From Cohnella rhizosphaerae (GTDB lineage: Bacteria; Bacillota; Bacilli; Paenibacillales; Paenibacillaceae), in contig NZ_JAPDIA010000008.1 of NCBI RefSeq assembly GCF_029525575.1, positions 558,001-622,000 on the forward strand: 64,000 bases of DNA, read 5' to 3'. Within the stretch, counting starts at the first letter, position 1, and each line of letters begins with the position of its first letter. Positions 9,989 through 19,552 of this stretch are shown piece by piece. Below the pieces are notes generated by a model that was given only the letters and a program-made list of their open reading frames with translations, was not told where the DNA came from and did no database searches. The position numbers and the translations under genes are program-made.

Positions 9989-12085
9989 GTGGCGGATTCA
10001 CTCGTCATCGTAGAATCCCCGGCCAAGGCCAAGACGATCGGCAAGTACTTAGGCAGCAAGTACATCGTCAAGGCATCCATGGGGCACATCCGCGATTTAC
10101 CGAAAAGCCAGATCGGCGTGGAAGTGGAAAACGATTTTCAACCGAAGTATATTACGATCAGAGGCAAGGGGAGCGTCCTCAAAGAGCTGAAGGACGCCAG
10201 CAAAAGGGTCAAGCGCGTCTATCTCGCGGCCGACCCCGATCGCGAAGGCGAAGCGATCGCATGGCATCTCGCCCATTATTTGGAGTTGAACGAAAAGGAC
10301 GCTTGCCGCGTCGTATTTAATGAAATAACGAAGCAGGCGGTCAAGGACGCCTTCAAGACGCCCCGCCCGATCAACATGGATCTCGTGAACGCCCAGCAAG
10401 CCCGGCGCGTGCTCGATCGTCTGGTCGGCTACAAGATCAGCCCGCTTCTTTGGAAAAAGGTGAAGAAGGGATTGAGCGCTGGCCGCGTTCAATCCGTTGC
10501 GGTGAAGCTGATCATGGACCGGGAAAACGAGATTAAAGTTTTCGAGCCCGTCGAATACTGGAGCATCACCGCACACTTGAAGCAGGGAGCGTCGGCGTTC
10601 GAAGCCAAGTTCCATTCGCTGTCCGGCGACAAAAGCGAACTGCACACGGAAGCAGACGTCAACAAGGTACTGGAGAAAATCGGCAACAATCCCTTTACCG
10701 TGGGCGAGATCAAGGAAAAGGAAAGACAGCGCAACCCTTCGCCGCCGTTTATTACGAGTTCCTTGCAGCAGGAGGCCGCGCGGAAGCTGAACTTCCGCGC
10801 CTCCAAGACGATGCAGGTCGCTCAGCAGCTGTACGAAGGCGTCGATCTCGGCGTAGAGGGCACTGTCGGTCTTATCACGTACATGCGTACGGACTCGACG
10901 CGTATCTCGCCGATCGCGCAGGAGGAAGCCAAGGAGTTCATCGTGGCCAAATACGGCGCGAGCTTCTATCCCGAAACGCCGCGCGTCTACTTAAAGAAGA
11001 ACGCCAACGCGCAAGACGCGCATGAGGCGATTCGGCCGACCTCGGTGCTGCGCACGCCCGAAGAAGTCAAATCGTTTCTGTCGCGCGATCAGCTCCGGCT
11101 GTACAAGCTCGTATGGGAGCGCTTCGTCGCCAGTCAGATGTCTTCCGCCGTGCTCGATACGATGACGGTGGACCTGGTGAACGGAGAAGCGACGTTCCGC
11201 GCCGCGGGCTCCAAGTTGAAGTTCGCCGGATTCATGAAGGTCTACGTCGAAGGCAACGATGACGACACGACCGACGAAGAACGGCTGCTGCCCGCCCTGA
11301 CGACCGGAGACAAGGTACTCACCGAGTCCGTCGAGCCCAAGCAGCATTTTACGCAGCCGCCTCCGCGGTATACCGAAGCGCGGCTGGTTCGAGCGCTCGA
11401 GGAGCTCGGCATCGGCCGGCCGAGCACGTACGCACCGACGTTGGAGACGATCCAAAAGCGCAATTATGTGGCCATCGAGGAAAAAAAGTTTTTTCCGACC
11501 GAGCTCGGCGAGCTCGTCATTCAGCTCATGGAGGAGTTTTTTCCGGAGATTTTGGATGCGGAGTTCACGGCGCATATGGAAGGCGACCTCGACCACGTCG
11601 AGGACGGCAAGGAAGATTGGGTCGACGTCATCGGCGAGTTTTACAAGTCGTTCGAGAAGCGGCTTGAAGTGGCCGAGGAAGAAATGAAGGAAATCGAAAT
11701 CAAAGACGAGCCTTCCGACGAGATTTGCGAAAAATGCGGCAGCCAGATGGTTTACAAGATGGGCAGATTCGGCAAGTTTCTCGCTTGCTCGGGGTTTCCC
11801 GAATGCCGCAATACGAAGCCGATCGTCAAGGCGACCGGCGTCACGTGCCCGAAGTGCAAGAGCGGGCAAGTCGTCGAGCGGCGCAGCAAAAAAGGACGCA
11901 TGTTTTACGGCTGCGATAAATATCCGGAATGCGACTTCGTCTCTTGGGATAAACCGGTACCTAAACCTTGTCCCGATTGCGGAGGCATGATGGTGGAAAA
12001 ACGCGTGCGGGGCCAGACGGAATGGCACTGCACCGCATGTACCCACCATGAGGAAGCGGCCGAACTCGAAGAAGCGCTCGACTAG
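9989..12085 (+). CDS. topA: DNA topoisomerase I (type IA)
   Basis: This enzyme relaxes negative supercoils through a 5'-phosphotyrosine link. It is intact at 698 aa. The Toprim domain (LVIVESPAKAKTIGKYL; ADPDREGEAIAWH near 81-93) is followed by the catalytic Tyr298 in ITYMRTDSTRIS. Three C-terminal four-Cys zinc motifs follow (CEKCG..CSGFPEC, CPKCK..CDKYPEC, CPDCG..CTAC). The GTG start at 9989 follows AGGAGAGGAG. An A7 and a T6 run near 11480 are in frame here, so not every long run in the window is altered. Confidence 0.98.
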   Translation: MADSLVIVESPAKAKTIGKYLGSKYIVKASMGHIRDLPKSQIGVEVENDFQPKYITIRGKGSVLKELKDASKRVKRVYLAADPDREGEAIAWHLAHYLELNEKDACRVVFNEITKQAVKDAFKTPRPINMDLVNAQQARRVLDRLVGYKISPLLWKKVKKGLSAGRVQSVAVKLIMDRENEIKVFEPVEYWSITAHLKQGASAFEAKFHSLSGDKSELHTEADVNKVLEKIGNNPFTVGEIKEKERQRNPSPPFITSSLQQEAARKLNFRASKTMQVAQQLYEGVDLGVEGTVGLITYMRTDSTRISPIAQEEAKEFIVAKYGASFYPETPRVYLKKNANAQDAHEAIRPTSVLRTPEEVKSFLSRDQLRLYKLVWERFVASQMSSAVLDTMTVDLVNGEATFRAAGSKLKFAGFMKVYVEGNDDDTTDEERLLPALTTGDKVLTESVEPKQHFTQPPPRYTEARLVRALEELGIGRPSTYAPTLETIQKRNYVAIEEKKFFPTELGELVIQLMEEFFPEILDAEFTAHMEGDLDHVEDGKEDWVDVIGEFYKSFEKRLEVAEEEMKEIEIKDEPSDEICEKCGSQMVYKMGRFGKFLACSGFPECRNTKPIVKATGVTCPKCKSGQVVERRSKKGRMFYGCDKYPECDFVSWDKPVPKPCPDCGGMMVEKRVRGQTEWHCTACTHHEEAAELEEALD

Positions 12086-12166
12086 AAAAGGCGGCTCTCC
12101 AGATCGCAAGCGCGTCTTGCCGGTCGCGAGAGCCGAATGCATTTGCAGGGCAGGAGGTAACTGATC

Positions 12167-13496
12167 GTGAATTCTTATCCAGTCGTGACGGTGGTGGGGG
12201 GCGGGACTTGCAGGCAGCGAAGCGGCATGGCAGATCGCTTCCCAAGGCGTCCCGGTCAAGCTGTACGAGATGAGGCCCGTTCGCAAGACGCCGGCGCACC
12301 ATACCGACAGGTTCGCCGAACTCGTATGCAGCAATAGCTTAAGAGCCAACGGCCTGACCAATGCGGTCGGGGTACTTAAAGAAGAAATGAGACTGCTGCA
12401 ATCGCTAATCTTATCGGCCGCAGATCGCCATGCCGTGCCTGCTGGCGGCGCCCTTGCAGTCGACCGCGAAGGCTTCTCCGGCGAAGTGACGAGCCGGTTG
12501 CGCGAGCATCCGCTCGTCACCGTCGTCAACGAAGAGCTGTCCTCGATTCCGCGGGACGGAATTGTCGTTATCGCGACCGGTCCGTTGACTTCTCCGGAGC
12601 TGTCCGCGCAGATCAAGGACTTGTTCGGCGAAGAATACTTTTATTTCTACGACGCGGCGGCGCCGATCGTCGAGAAAGACTCGATCGATATGGAAAAAGT
12701 ATTTCTGGCTTCGCGGTACGACAAAGGCGAAGCCGCTTATTTGAACTGTCCGATGACGGAGGAGCAATTCGACGCGTTTCACGAAGCGCTCACGACTGCC
12801 GAGACGGCCGAAATCAAGGACTTCGAGAAGGAAATGTACTTCGAGGGCTGCATGCCGATCGAAGTTATGGCAGGCCGCGGCAAACAGACCGTGCTTTTCG
12901 GGCCGATGAAGCCGGTAGGTCTTGTCGATCCCCGGACGGGCAAGCTGCCGCACGCCGTCATTCAGCTGCGGCAGGATAACGCCGCCGGTACGCTGTACAA
13001 CCTCGTCGGCTTCCAGACCCACCTTAAGTGGGGCGAACAGAAGCGCGTGTTCTCCTTGATTCCCGGACTCGAAAACGCAGAATTCGTCCGTTATGGCGTC
13101 ATGCATCGGAATACGTTCATTAATTCTCCGAAGCTGCTTAAGCCAACGTATCAATATCGCGAAAGAGAGACGCTCTTTTTCGCAGGGCAAATGACAGGCG
13201 TAGAGGGGTATGTCGAATCGGCGGCGTCCGGCTTGATCGCCGGGTTGAACGCGGGCAGACTCGCGCGAGGTTTGGAGCCGCTGACGCTCCCGGAGCACAC
13301 GACGCTTGGCAGCATGGCGCATTATATTACGACGGCGGATTTTCGCCATTTCCAGCCTATGAACGCGAACTTCGGCTTGTTCCCGCCGCTTGGCAGGAAG
13401 GTGAAGAGCAAGAAGGAGAAAAACGAAGCGATCGCGCAGCGCGCGCTTGAGGCGGTTCATGCGTTCGCCGAGGAATCGCGGTTAGTCGGCTCTTAG
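12167..13496 (+). CDS. trmFO: Methylenetetrahydrofolate-tRNA-(uracil-5-)-methyltransferase TrmFO, frameshifted
   Basis: This folate- and FAD-dependent enzyme makes m5U54 in tRNA. The GTG start at 12167 follows AGGAGGT (12152-12158). The N-terminal FAD motif VTVVGAGLAGSEAAWQIA appears only when one G is removed from the six at 12196-12201. Family motifs include VCSNSLRAN, KEEMRLLQS, VPAGGALAVDR and FEGCMPIEVMAGRG. The repaired protein is 442 aa. In B. subtilis xerC (codV) lies between this gene and hslV; here only 140 bases remain. Confidence 0.95.
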
Positions 13497-13636
13497 AGCT
13501 ATAGGCAGTCGAGGCGGCGGCAGCGTGCGACGAGCTGGCCGCTTCTTTGGCGCAAAACCTATCGTTTTCTATTTTATAGTCCGTGTCCGATTCGTGCGGT
13601 TTACGCTTTGGCTAGATAAGAGAGGGAGGAATTAGC

Positions 13637-14180
13637 ATGGACGCAGCTTTTCACGCAACGACGATCTGCGCCGTCAGGCACAACGGAAAAGGCGCGATCG
13701 CTGGGGACGGCCAGGTCACGTTCGGCAATAGCATGGTAATGAAAGCTTCTGCCAAAAAAGGTGCGCCGGCTTTACCGCGGCCAGGTGCTGGCCGGATTTG
13801 CCGGCTCGGTCGCTGACGCGATTACGTTGTTCGAAAAGTTCGAAGGCAAGCTGGAGGAGCATCATGGCAACCTGCAGCGGGCGGCCGTGGAACTCGCCAA
13901 GGACTGGCGTTCGGATCGCGTGCTGCGCCGCCTTGAGGCAATGCTGCTCGTCGTCGACGCCACGGGCATGCTGCTCCTGTCCGGTAACGGCGAAGTGATC
14001 GAGCCCGACGACGGGATTCTTGCGATCGGCTCCGGCGGCAGTTTCGCCCTTTCCGCGGCCCGGGCGCTGAAGCGTCACGCGCCGCAGCTGACGGCCGCGG
14101 AGATCGCAAGAAACGCTTTGCAGATCGCTTCCGAAATTTGCGTATTCACGAACGACAATCTCGTCGTCGAAGAGATTTGA
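13637..14180 (+). CDS. hslV: ATP-dependent protease peptidase subunit HslV, frameshifted
   Basis: HslV is the N-terminal-nucleophile proteolytic core of the HslUV (ClpQY) protease. It starts MDAAFHATTICAV with GGGAGG upstream. The TTI segment aligns with the mature N-terminus of E. coli HslV, so a seven-residue leader precedes the expected threonine nucleophile (Thr8). The frame breaks at six A, 13754-13759; with five A the join reads ASAKKVRRLYRGQVLAGFAGSVADA. The repaired length is 180 aa. GEVIEPDDGILAIGSGG is a family signature. hslU follows 23 bases downstream. Confidence 0.95.
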
Positions 14181-14203
14181 ATCGGATAAGTGGAGGGATA
14201 GCG

Positions 14204-15598
14204 ATGAACGATCAACTTACCCCGCGGCAGATCGTGGCCGAACTGGACAAATATATCGTCGGTCAAAAGCCCGCCAAGCGTTCGGTGGCCGTAGCGCTGC
14301 GCAACCGGTATCGCCGCAGCAGGCTCCCGGACGAGCTTCGGGACGAAGTCGTGCCCAAAAACATTTTGATGATCGGGCCCACAGGCGTCGGCAAGACGGA
14401 AATCGCGCGCAGGCTTGCGAAGCTCGTGCATGCGCCTTTCATTAAACTCGAAGCGACCAAGTTTACGGAAGTCGGCTACGTAGGGCGCGATGTGGAATCG
14501 ATGATTCGGGATCTCCTTGAAACTTCGATCCGCATGGTGAAAGAGGAGCGAACGGAAAAGGTCAAGGACAAGGCCGTCCGCGCTGCCAACGAACGGCTGG
14601 CCGCCTTGCTCGCGCCTTCTCCGGCCAAGGCGAAGTCGCAGCGCAATCCGCTGGAAATGCTATTCGGCGGCAATTCGAACGTCCAGGCAGAAGAACCCGA
14701 TCCCGTTGATCCCGATCTGGTCTCCAAGCGCGCCGATCTGCTGAACAAGCTTGAAGGCGGCAAGCTGGAAAACGAGCTTGTCGAGGTCGAAGTCGAAGAC
14801 CAGACGCCTTCGATGATGGATTTGTTTTCCGGCCCCGGCCAGGAGCAAATGGGCCAGAACATGCAGGAAATGTTGAGTCAGTTCATGCCCAAAAAACGCA
14901 AAAAGCGCAAGCTGCCCGTCCGGGATGCCCGCAAGCTGCTCGTGCAGGAAGAAGCGGGCAAGTTGATCGACATGGACGAGGTCGTCTCCGAGTCGATCCG
15001 GCGAGCCGAGCAATCCGGCATCATTTTTCTCGACGAGATCGACAAAATTGCCAGCAACGGACGCGGACAAGGACCCGACGTATCCCGCGAGGGCGTTCAA
15101 CGCGATATTTTGCCCATCGTGGAAGGCTCGACCGTCGTCACCAAGTACGGTCCCGTGAAGACGGATTACATTTTGTTTATCGCCGCAGGCGCCTTTCATG
15201 TTGCGAAGCCGTCGGATTTGATTCCGGAGCTTCAAGGCCGCTTTCCGATTCGCGTCGAGCTGAGCAGTCTGACGGACGAAGACTTTGTCCGGATCTTGAC
15301 GGAGCCGGAAAACGCGTTGACGAAGCAATACGCGGCTTTGCTGCGTACCGAAGGCATCGAGGTCGTGTTCACGGGCGAGGCGATCGCGGAGCTGGCCAAC
15401 ATGGCGCAGGAAGTGAACCGCAACACCGAAAATATCGGCGCGCGACGGCTCCATACCCTTTTGGAAAAGCTTCTGGAAGATTTGTCTTTCGAGGCGCCCG
15501 AGCTTCAGCTCGAACGGCTGGAGATTACGCCCGAATACGTGAGGGAAAAGCTCGGCACGATTGCGAGCAATCGCGATTTAAGCCAGTATATATTGTAA
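14204..15598 (+). CDS. hslU: HslU ATPase subunit of the HslUV protease
   Basis: This AAA+ unfoldase feeds HslV. ATG 14204 follows GGAGGG and starts MNDQLTPRQIVAELDKYIVGQ, giving 464 aa. Walker A GPTGVGKT is at residues 58-65 and Walker B IIFLDEIDKI sits in the middle. The I-domain between them is charged and includes a KKRKKRK stretch. The end LGTIASNRDLSQYIL is the conserved C-terminal tail that docks into HslV. The gene is intact. Confidence 0.97.
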   Translation: MNDQLTPRQIVAELDKYIVGQKPAKRSVAVALRNRYRRSRLPDELRDEVVPKNILMIGPTGVGKTEIARRLAKLVHAPFIKLEATKFTEVGYVGRDVESMIRDLLETSIRMVKEERTEKVKDKAVRAANERLAALLAPSPAKAKSQRNPLEMLFGGNSNVQAEEPDPVDPDLVSKRADLLNKLEGGKLENELVEVEVEDQTPSMMDLFSGPGQEQMGQNMQEMLSQFMPKKRKKRKLPVRDARKLLVQEEAGKLIDMDEVVSESIRRAEQSGIIFLDEIDKIASNGRGQGPDVSREGVQRDILPIVEGSTVVTKYGPVKTDYILFIAAGAFHVAKPSDLIPELQGRFPIRVELSSLTDEDFVRILTEPENALTKQYAALLRTEGIEVVFTGEAIAELANMAQEVNRNTENIGARRLHTLLEKLLEDLSFEAPELQLERLEITPEYVREKLGTIASNRDLSQYIL

Positions 15599-15633
15599 AA
15601 GCCGGTGTTTAAGTCAGGCAGGAGGAAGCCGTC

Positions 15634-16400
15634 ATGACGCTGTTGGAAAAAACCCGCTCGCTCAACGCGCTGCTGCAGAAGGCCGCGGGAAAATCGCTTA
15701 GCTTTCGCGAGATGGCGGAAGGCTTGCGGGGAACGCTTACGGGCGGCGTGTTCGTCGTCAGCAGGCGCGGTAAAATTTTGGGTGCGGCTTTGCCATCCCA
15801 TTTTCAGGATTGGATGCTGAAGCCGGAAGGGCAGGAAGAGTACCGCTTCCCGAACGAGACGAACGCGCGTCTGCTTCGAATCGAAGCGACGGCGGTAGAC
15901 GTAGACGTCCAAGCGCAACTGGCGCCGGTAGACGTCGCTTTCGCGGGCACGCATGTGACAATTGTACCAATTATTGGGGGGGAGACCGATTAGGGACTAT
16001 AGTCCTTGCCCGCGAAGGCGGCCATTTCGGCGACGATCACCTCATCCTCGCGGAGTACGGTTCGACGATAATCGGCATGGAAATCTTAAGGGAACGTGCC
16101 GAGGAAGCCGAACTTGAATCCCGCAGCAAGACGGTGGTCGCGATCGCGGTCAGCTCCTTATCGTTTAGCGAATTGGAGGCAGTCGACCATATTTTCGAGG
16201 AATTAGAGGGAAAAGAAGGGCTTCTCGTCGCTTCCAAGGTCGCGGATCGGGCAGGCATCACGCGCTCGGTCATCGTAAACGCGCTGCGTAAGCTCGAAAG
16301 CGCGGGCGTCATCGAGACGCGGTCGCTCGGCATGAAGGGGACTTACATTCGAATCATGAACCCCAAGCTGCTGCCAGAATTGGCGTCCAGAAAATCCTGA
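15634..16400 (+). CDS. codY: GTP-sensing transcriptional pleiotropic repressor CodY, frameshifted
   Basis: CodY senses GTP and branched-chain amino acids and represses starvation genes. The N-terminal GAF domain starts MTLLEKTRSLNALLQKAAGK. The C-terminal winged helix (LLVASKVADRAGITRSVIVNALRKLESAGVIETRSLGMKGTYI) is highly conserved. The frame changes at seven G, 15976-15982. The family motif IIGGG(E/D)RLG needs eight G, so this site fits a one-base loss, unlike all the others in the window. With eight G the protein is 255 aa. A terminator follows. Confidence 0.95.
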
Positions 16401-16425
16401 TTATTCCAAAATTAAAGCGATTTTT

Positions 16426-16463
16426 GCCTTAATCTTCATTTTGAAGATTAGGGCTTTTTTCTT
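16426..16463 (+). terminator. Rho-independent terminator after codY
   Basis: GCCTTAATCTTC (16426-16437) pairs with GAAGATTAGGGC (16443-16454) with one G-U pair and an ATTTT loop, followed by TTTTTTCTT. It separates codY from the fla/che operon. Confidence 0.92.
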
Positions 16464-16573
16464 ATTGTCATATTAGGCCCGCTAATAGATGATATCTTTA
16501 GAATTTTTTTAATCTCCTATATATCGACTTTTTTCCACTCCCGGTGAAGACTTTGTCGAAAAAAAAGAGGAAT

Positions 16574-16602
16574 TTGGATTTATAGGACGAAGTTATTATT
16601 AG
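16574..16602 (+). promoter_or_regulatory. Possible promoter of the fla/che operon
   Basis: TTGGAT (16574-16579) and TATTAG (16597-16602) are 17 bases apart in an AT-rich stretch upstream of flgB. Both boxes are imperfect. The region 16464-16638 shows no convincing SigD promoter (TAAA...GCCGATAT) and no clear CodY box (AATTTTCWGAAAATT). Confidence 0.25.
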
Positions 16603-16638
16603 AGAAGTGACAGAATTCTAATAAAAGGGGGTAGAGAC

Positions 16639-17046
16639 ATGGATTTGCTGAGCGGCGTGAGCTACCAGCGGCTTGAGGGCGCATTGCATGCGGCTTCGTT
16701 AAGGCAGAGCGTTCTGCAAAACAATGTGGCCAATGTCGATACGCCTAATTTTAAAAGGTCGGACGTTCAATTCGAGCAACTGCTGAGCCAGGCGATGAAT
16801 GACAGCGGGCAATCCGCACTGATCGGAAAGCGGACGGATCAACGACATATCGCGATCGGCGCTTCGGGATCGCTCCCCGACGCCAAAGTGACGTCGGACA
16901 AGACGACGGTCTTCAACAACAGCGGCAACAACGTAGATATCGACAGCGAGATGACGAAACTTGCCGAAAATCAACTGCGATATTCCTTATATATTCAACA
17001 GCTGAATCATGACGTCAAAATGATGCGCGTTGGCATGGGCAAATAA
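16639..17046 (+). CDS. flgB: Flagellar basal body rod protein FlgB
   Basis: FlgB is a proximal rod protein exported by the flagellar secretion system. It is 135 aa with the rod/hook N-terminal motif QNNVANVDTPNFKRSDV and a C-terminal coiled segment (DIDSEMTKLAENQLRYSLYIQQLN). AAAGGGGGT precedes the ATG. It is the first gene of the long fla/che operon. Confidence 0.96.
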   Translation: MDLLSGVSYQRLEGALHAASLRQSVLQNNVANVDTPNFKRSDVQFEQLLSQAMNDSGQSALIGKRTDQRHIAIGASGSLPDAKVTSDKTTVFNNSGNNVDIDSEMTKLAENQLRYSLYIQQLNHDVKMMRVGMGK

Positions 17047-17092
17047 ATTTACGCCATAATTCGACAAAAGACCCACTCGAGGAGGGGCATTA

Positions 17093-17542
17093 ATGATTTT
17101 GGGAAGCTTCGATATCAGCGCTTCCGCCTTAACCGCGCAAAGGCTGCGCATGGACGTCATCTCGTCGAACATCGCGAACGCGGAGACGACGCGCGCCTCC
17201 TACGTCGACGGCAAGTTCGTTCCCTACAGACGCAAAATGGTAGAGGTCGCGCCTGTCGATACCACATTCCAGAACTTATTGAACGACAAGTTGGACGCTA
17301 CGGGCGCCCAAGGGGTGAAAGTGACTGCGATCACCGACGATCAGACGCCGTTCAAGCAAGTCTACAATCCCACGCATCCGGACGCCGACGTGAACGGCAT
17401 GGTCAGCATGCCAAACGTCGACGTGCTTAAGGAGATGGTCGATATGATCTCGGCCACGCGTTCCTACGAAGCCAGCGTCACGGCCCTCAACGCAAGCAAA
17501 TCGATGTTTTCCAAAACGCTTGAAATCGGCAAAAACACTTAA
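17093..17542 (+). CDS. flgC: Flagellar basal body rod protein FlgC
   Basis: FlgC is a 149-aa rod protein with the N-terminal motif MDVISSNIANAETTR and a conserved C-terminus (VDVLKEMVDMISATRSYEASVTALN) that forms the rod coiled coil. GAGGAGGGG lies before the start. It follows flgB, as in other Bacillales. Confidence 0.96.
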   Translation: MILGSFDISASALTAQRLRMDVISSNIANAETTRASYVDGKFVPYRRKMVEVAPVDTTFQNLLNDKLDATGAQGVKVTAITDDQTPFKQVYNPTHPDADVNGMVSMPNVDVLKEMVDMISATRSYEASVTALNASKSMFSKTLEIGKNT

Positions 17543-17601
17543 ATTATGTATGTAACCCGGTTCACTTAAACATCATTACCCACGCGAGGATGGATTGAAT
17601 C

Positions 17602-17916
17602 ATGATTATTAATAATCTTTTGGGCGCTTCCGGCATCTCGGCCGCCTCAATGTCTCCTCTTCAAAATGCGCAGGCCGGTACGACGCCTTCCGAGGCGACG
17701 GCAAGCTTTGCGGACTTTCTGAAAAAGGCCGTCGACAGCGTCGCCGCCCAAGAAGAAAATTCGCATGCCGTGACCGATCAGTTTATTGTGGGCAATGCGG
17801 ACGTGAGCGACGTGATGATCGCCTCCACCAAAGCCGAACTCAGTCTCGAGATGACCGCCCAGGTTCGCAATAAAGTGGTCGAGGCCTACCAAGAAGTCAT
17901 GCGGATGCAGATGTAA
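17602..17916 (+). CDS. fliE: Flagellar hook-basal body protein FliE
   Basis: FliE is 104 aa and joins the MS ring to the rod. Its C-terminal half (DVMIASTKAELSLEMTAQVRNKVVEAYQEVMRMQM) is the conserved amphipathic region of the family. It sits between flgC and fliF as expected. Confidence 0.95.
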   Translation: MIINNLLGASGISAASMSPLQNAQAGTTPSEATASFADFLKKAVDSVAAQEENSHAVTDQFIVGNADVSDVMIASTKAELSLEMTAQVRNKVVEAYQEVMRMQM

Positions 17917-17960
17917 CTTGGGTAAGACGAGCATCCAAAGTCCGCAGATGAGGTGAAATT

Positions 17961-19541
17961 GTGAACGAAAGATGGGCCCGCTTGAGAGATAGAACGATCG
18001 GCTTTTGGAATCAGTACAGCAAAAAGCAAAAATGGATTTTAGCTTCTTCCGCGGCATTTATCCTGATTTTTATCATCTTCATTTCATATCTGCTTACGCG
18101 CACGCAGTACGAGCTGGCCTTTCAGGATCTCGACAGCGGCGACGCCGCGGCCATCATGGAATATTTGAACGGCAGCGGCATTCCTTACAAGCTTGGCGAC
18201 GGCGGCACGAGCATCTCCGTTCCGAGCGCGGCGGCCGACAAGGTCAAAGTGGACGTCGGCTCTCAAGGTCTCGTGCAGAACGGCAGCATCGGGTTCGACG
18301 AACTTAGCAAGTCCTCCTCGACGATCGGGACGACCGATCAGGAGTTCAAAGTGAAATATCGCAATGCGTTGAACGGCGAGGTGCAGCAGCTGCTCCAAGG
18401 CATGCAGGGCGTAAAGAAAGCGAAGGTGCTTGTCAATCTGCCCGAGGAGTCCGTATTCCTGAACGATTCGGACAAGGAGCTGGCCACGGCATCCGTGCAA
18501 ATCACCTTCAAGCCAGGCTATCGGCCGAAGCAGGAAGAGATCGACAGCTACTACAAGCTGGTGAAGACTTCGGTGCCGAACCTCGAGTACGAAGGCATCA
18601 CCATCACCAGCACGACGGGAGATCTCGCGCCGTCCGCCAAGCTGGGCGGGACGGGAGCGGTCGGGGGCAGCGCCCTCGACGAGCAGTTCGCGATTCAGAA
18701 GCAATACGAGAGCGGCGTAAAGACGAACATTCAGTCGATATTGGCCAAGACGGTCGGCATGGACAACTTCGTCGTCAGCGTCGTATCGACTTTGAACTTC
18801 GATCAGAGATCCACGCAGCTCAACCTGGTCAAGCCGCTCGATAACAACGACAACAAAGGCATCGTCATCAGCGAGCAGACGCAAACCGAATCGACGACAG
18901 GCGGCACGGGCACGGCCGGCGGCGTCGCGGGCACAGGGTCTACCGACGTGCCGAATTATCCGTCGGGCGGCACTACCGGCACGGCGAGCTCCGAGACCGC
19001 TAGCAGCACGACGAACTACGAGCCGAGCCGCGAAACGACGAACATCGCCTACGCGCCTTACCAGGTCAAGGATCTTGCGATCAGCGTAGCCGTAGATTCG
19101 ACGGTCATGACGCCGGAGAAGCAGACGCAGCTCGAGCAGATGCTCCGCAACAACGTGCGAATTTTGCTGGCCGATTCCGGACAATCGCTGTCCGACGCAG
19201 ACCTTGCGAATCGGGTGTCGGTCGTCTCTCAGGCATTCTCGGACGACGCGGCCGGAAGCGGTGGCGTATCCGCTTCGTCGCTCTGGCTGGCGGGCATCGG
19301 CGTCGCGGCGTTGGCACTGCTGGGCGGTGCCGGGTATCTCGTATACCGCAGACGCAAAAACGCAAGGGAAGCCGAGGCGGCGGCGCAAGAGCTGCTCGAC
19401 GCCCCGCGCGCGGAGCTGCCTACGATCGACATCGAGAGCGTCACGAACGAGAGCCAGGTTCGCAAGCAGCTTGAAGGGCTCGCGAAGCGCAAGCCCGACG
19501 AATTCGTCAATCTTTTGCGCACATGGCTGGTGGATGAATAG
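17961..19541 (+). CDS. fliF: Flagellar MS-ring protein FliF
   Basis: FliF forms the inner-membrane MS ring. It is 526 aa with transmembrane helices at about residues 25-45 and 437-460. The YscJ/FliF ring-building domains between them include LVNLPEESVFLNDSDKELATASVQI. A Gly/Thr/Ser-rich linker of about 50 residues precedes the second helix. The cytoplasmic C-terminus (ESQVRKQLEGLAKRKPDEFVNLLRTWL) is the FliG-binding end. The GTG start follows AGATGAGGTG. Confidence 0.96.
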   Translation: MNERWARLRDRTIGFWNQYSKKQKWILASSAAFILIFIIFISYLLTRTQYELAFQDLDSGDAAAIMEYLNGSGIPYKLGDGGTSISVPSAAADKVKVDVGSQGLVQNGSIGFDELSKSSSTIGTTDQEFKVKYRNALNGEVQQLLQGMQGVKKAKVLVNLPEESVFLNDSDKELATASVQITFKPGYRPKQEEIDSYYKLVKTSVPNLEYEGITITSTTGDLAPSAKLGGTGAVGGSALDEQFAIQKQYESGVKTNIQSILAKTVGMDNFVVSVVSTLNFDQRSTQLNLVKPLDNNDNKGIVISEQTQTESTTGGTGTAGGVAGTGSTDVPNYPSGGTTGTASSETASSTTNYEPSRETTNIAYAPYQVKDLAISVAVDSTVMTPEKQTQLEQMLRNNVRILLADSGQSLSDADLANRVSVVSQAFSDDAAGSGGVSASSLWLAGIGVAALALLGGAGYLVYRRRKNAREAEAAAQELLDAPRAELPTIDIESVTNESQVRKQLEGLAKRKPDEFVNLLRTWLVDE

Positions 19542-19552
19542 AGGTGGCATAC

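Noticed and set aside
13505..13552. Imperfect GC hairpin after trmFO
   Set aside because: The stem has bulges and only TTT follows, so it is too weak to call a terminator.
16464..16638. SigD promoter or CodY box before flgB
   Set aside because: AT-rich patches exist, but no match to TAAA-N15-GCCGATAT or to AATTTTCWGAAAATT good enough to report.
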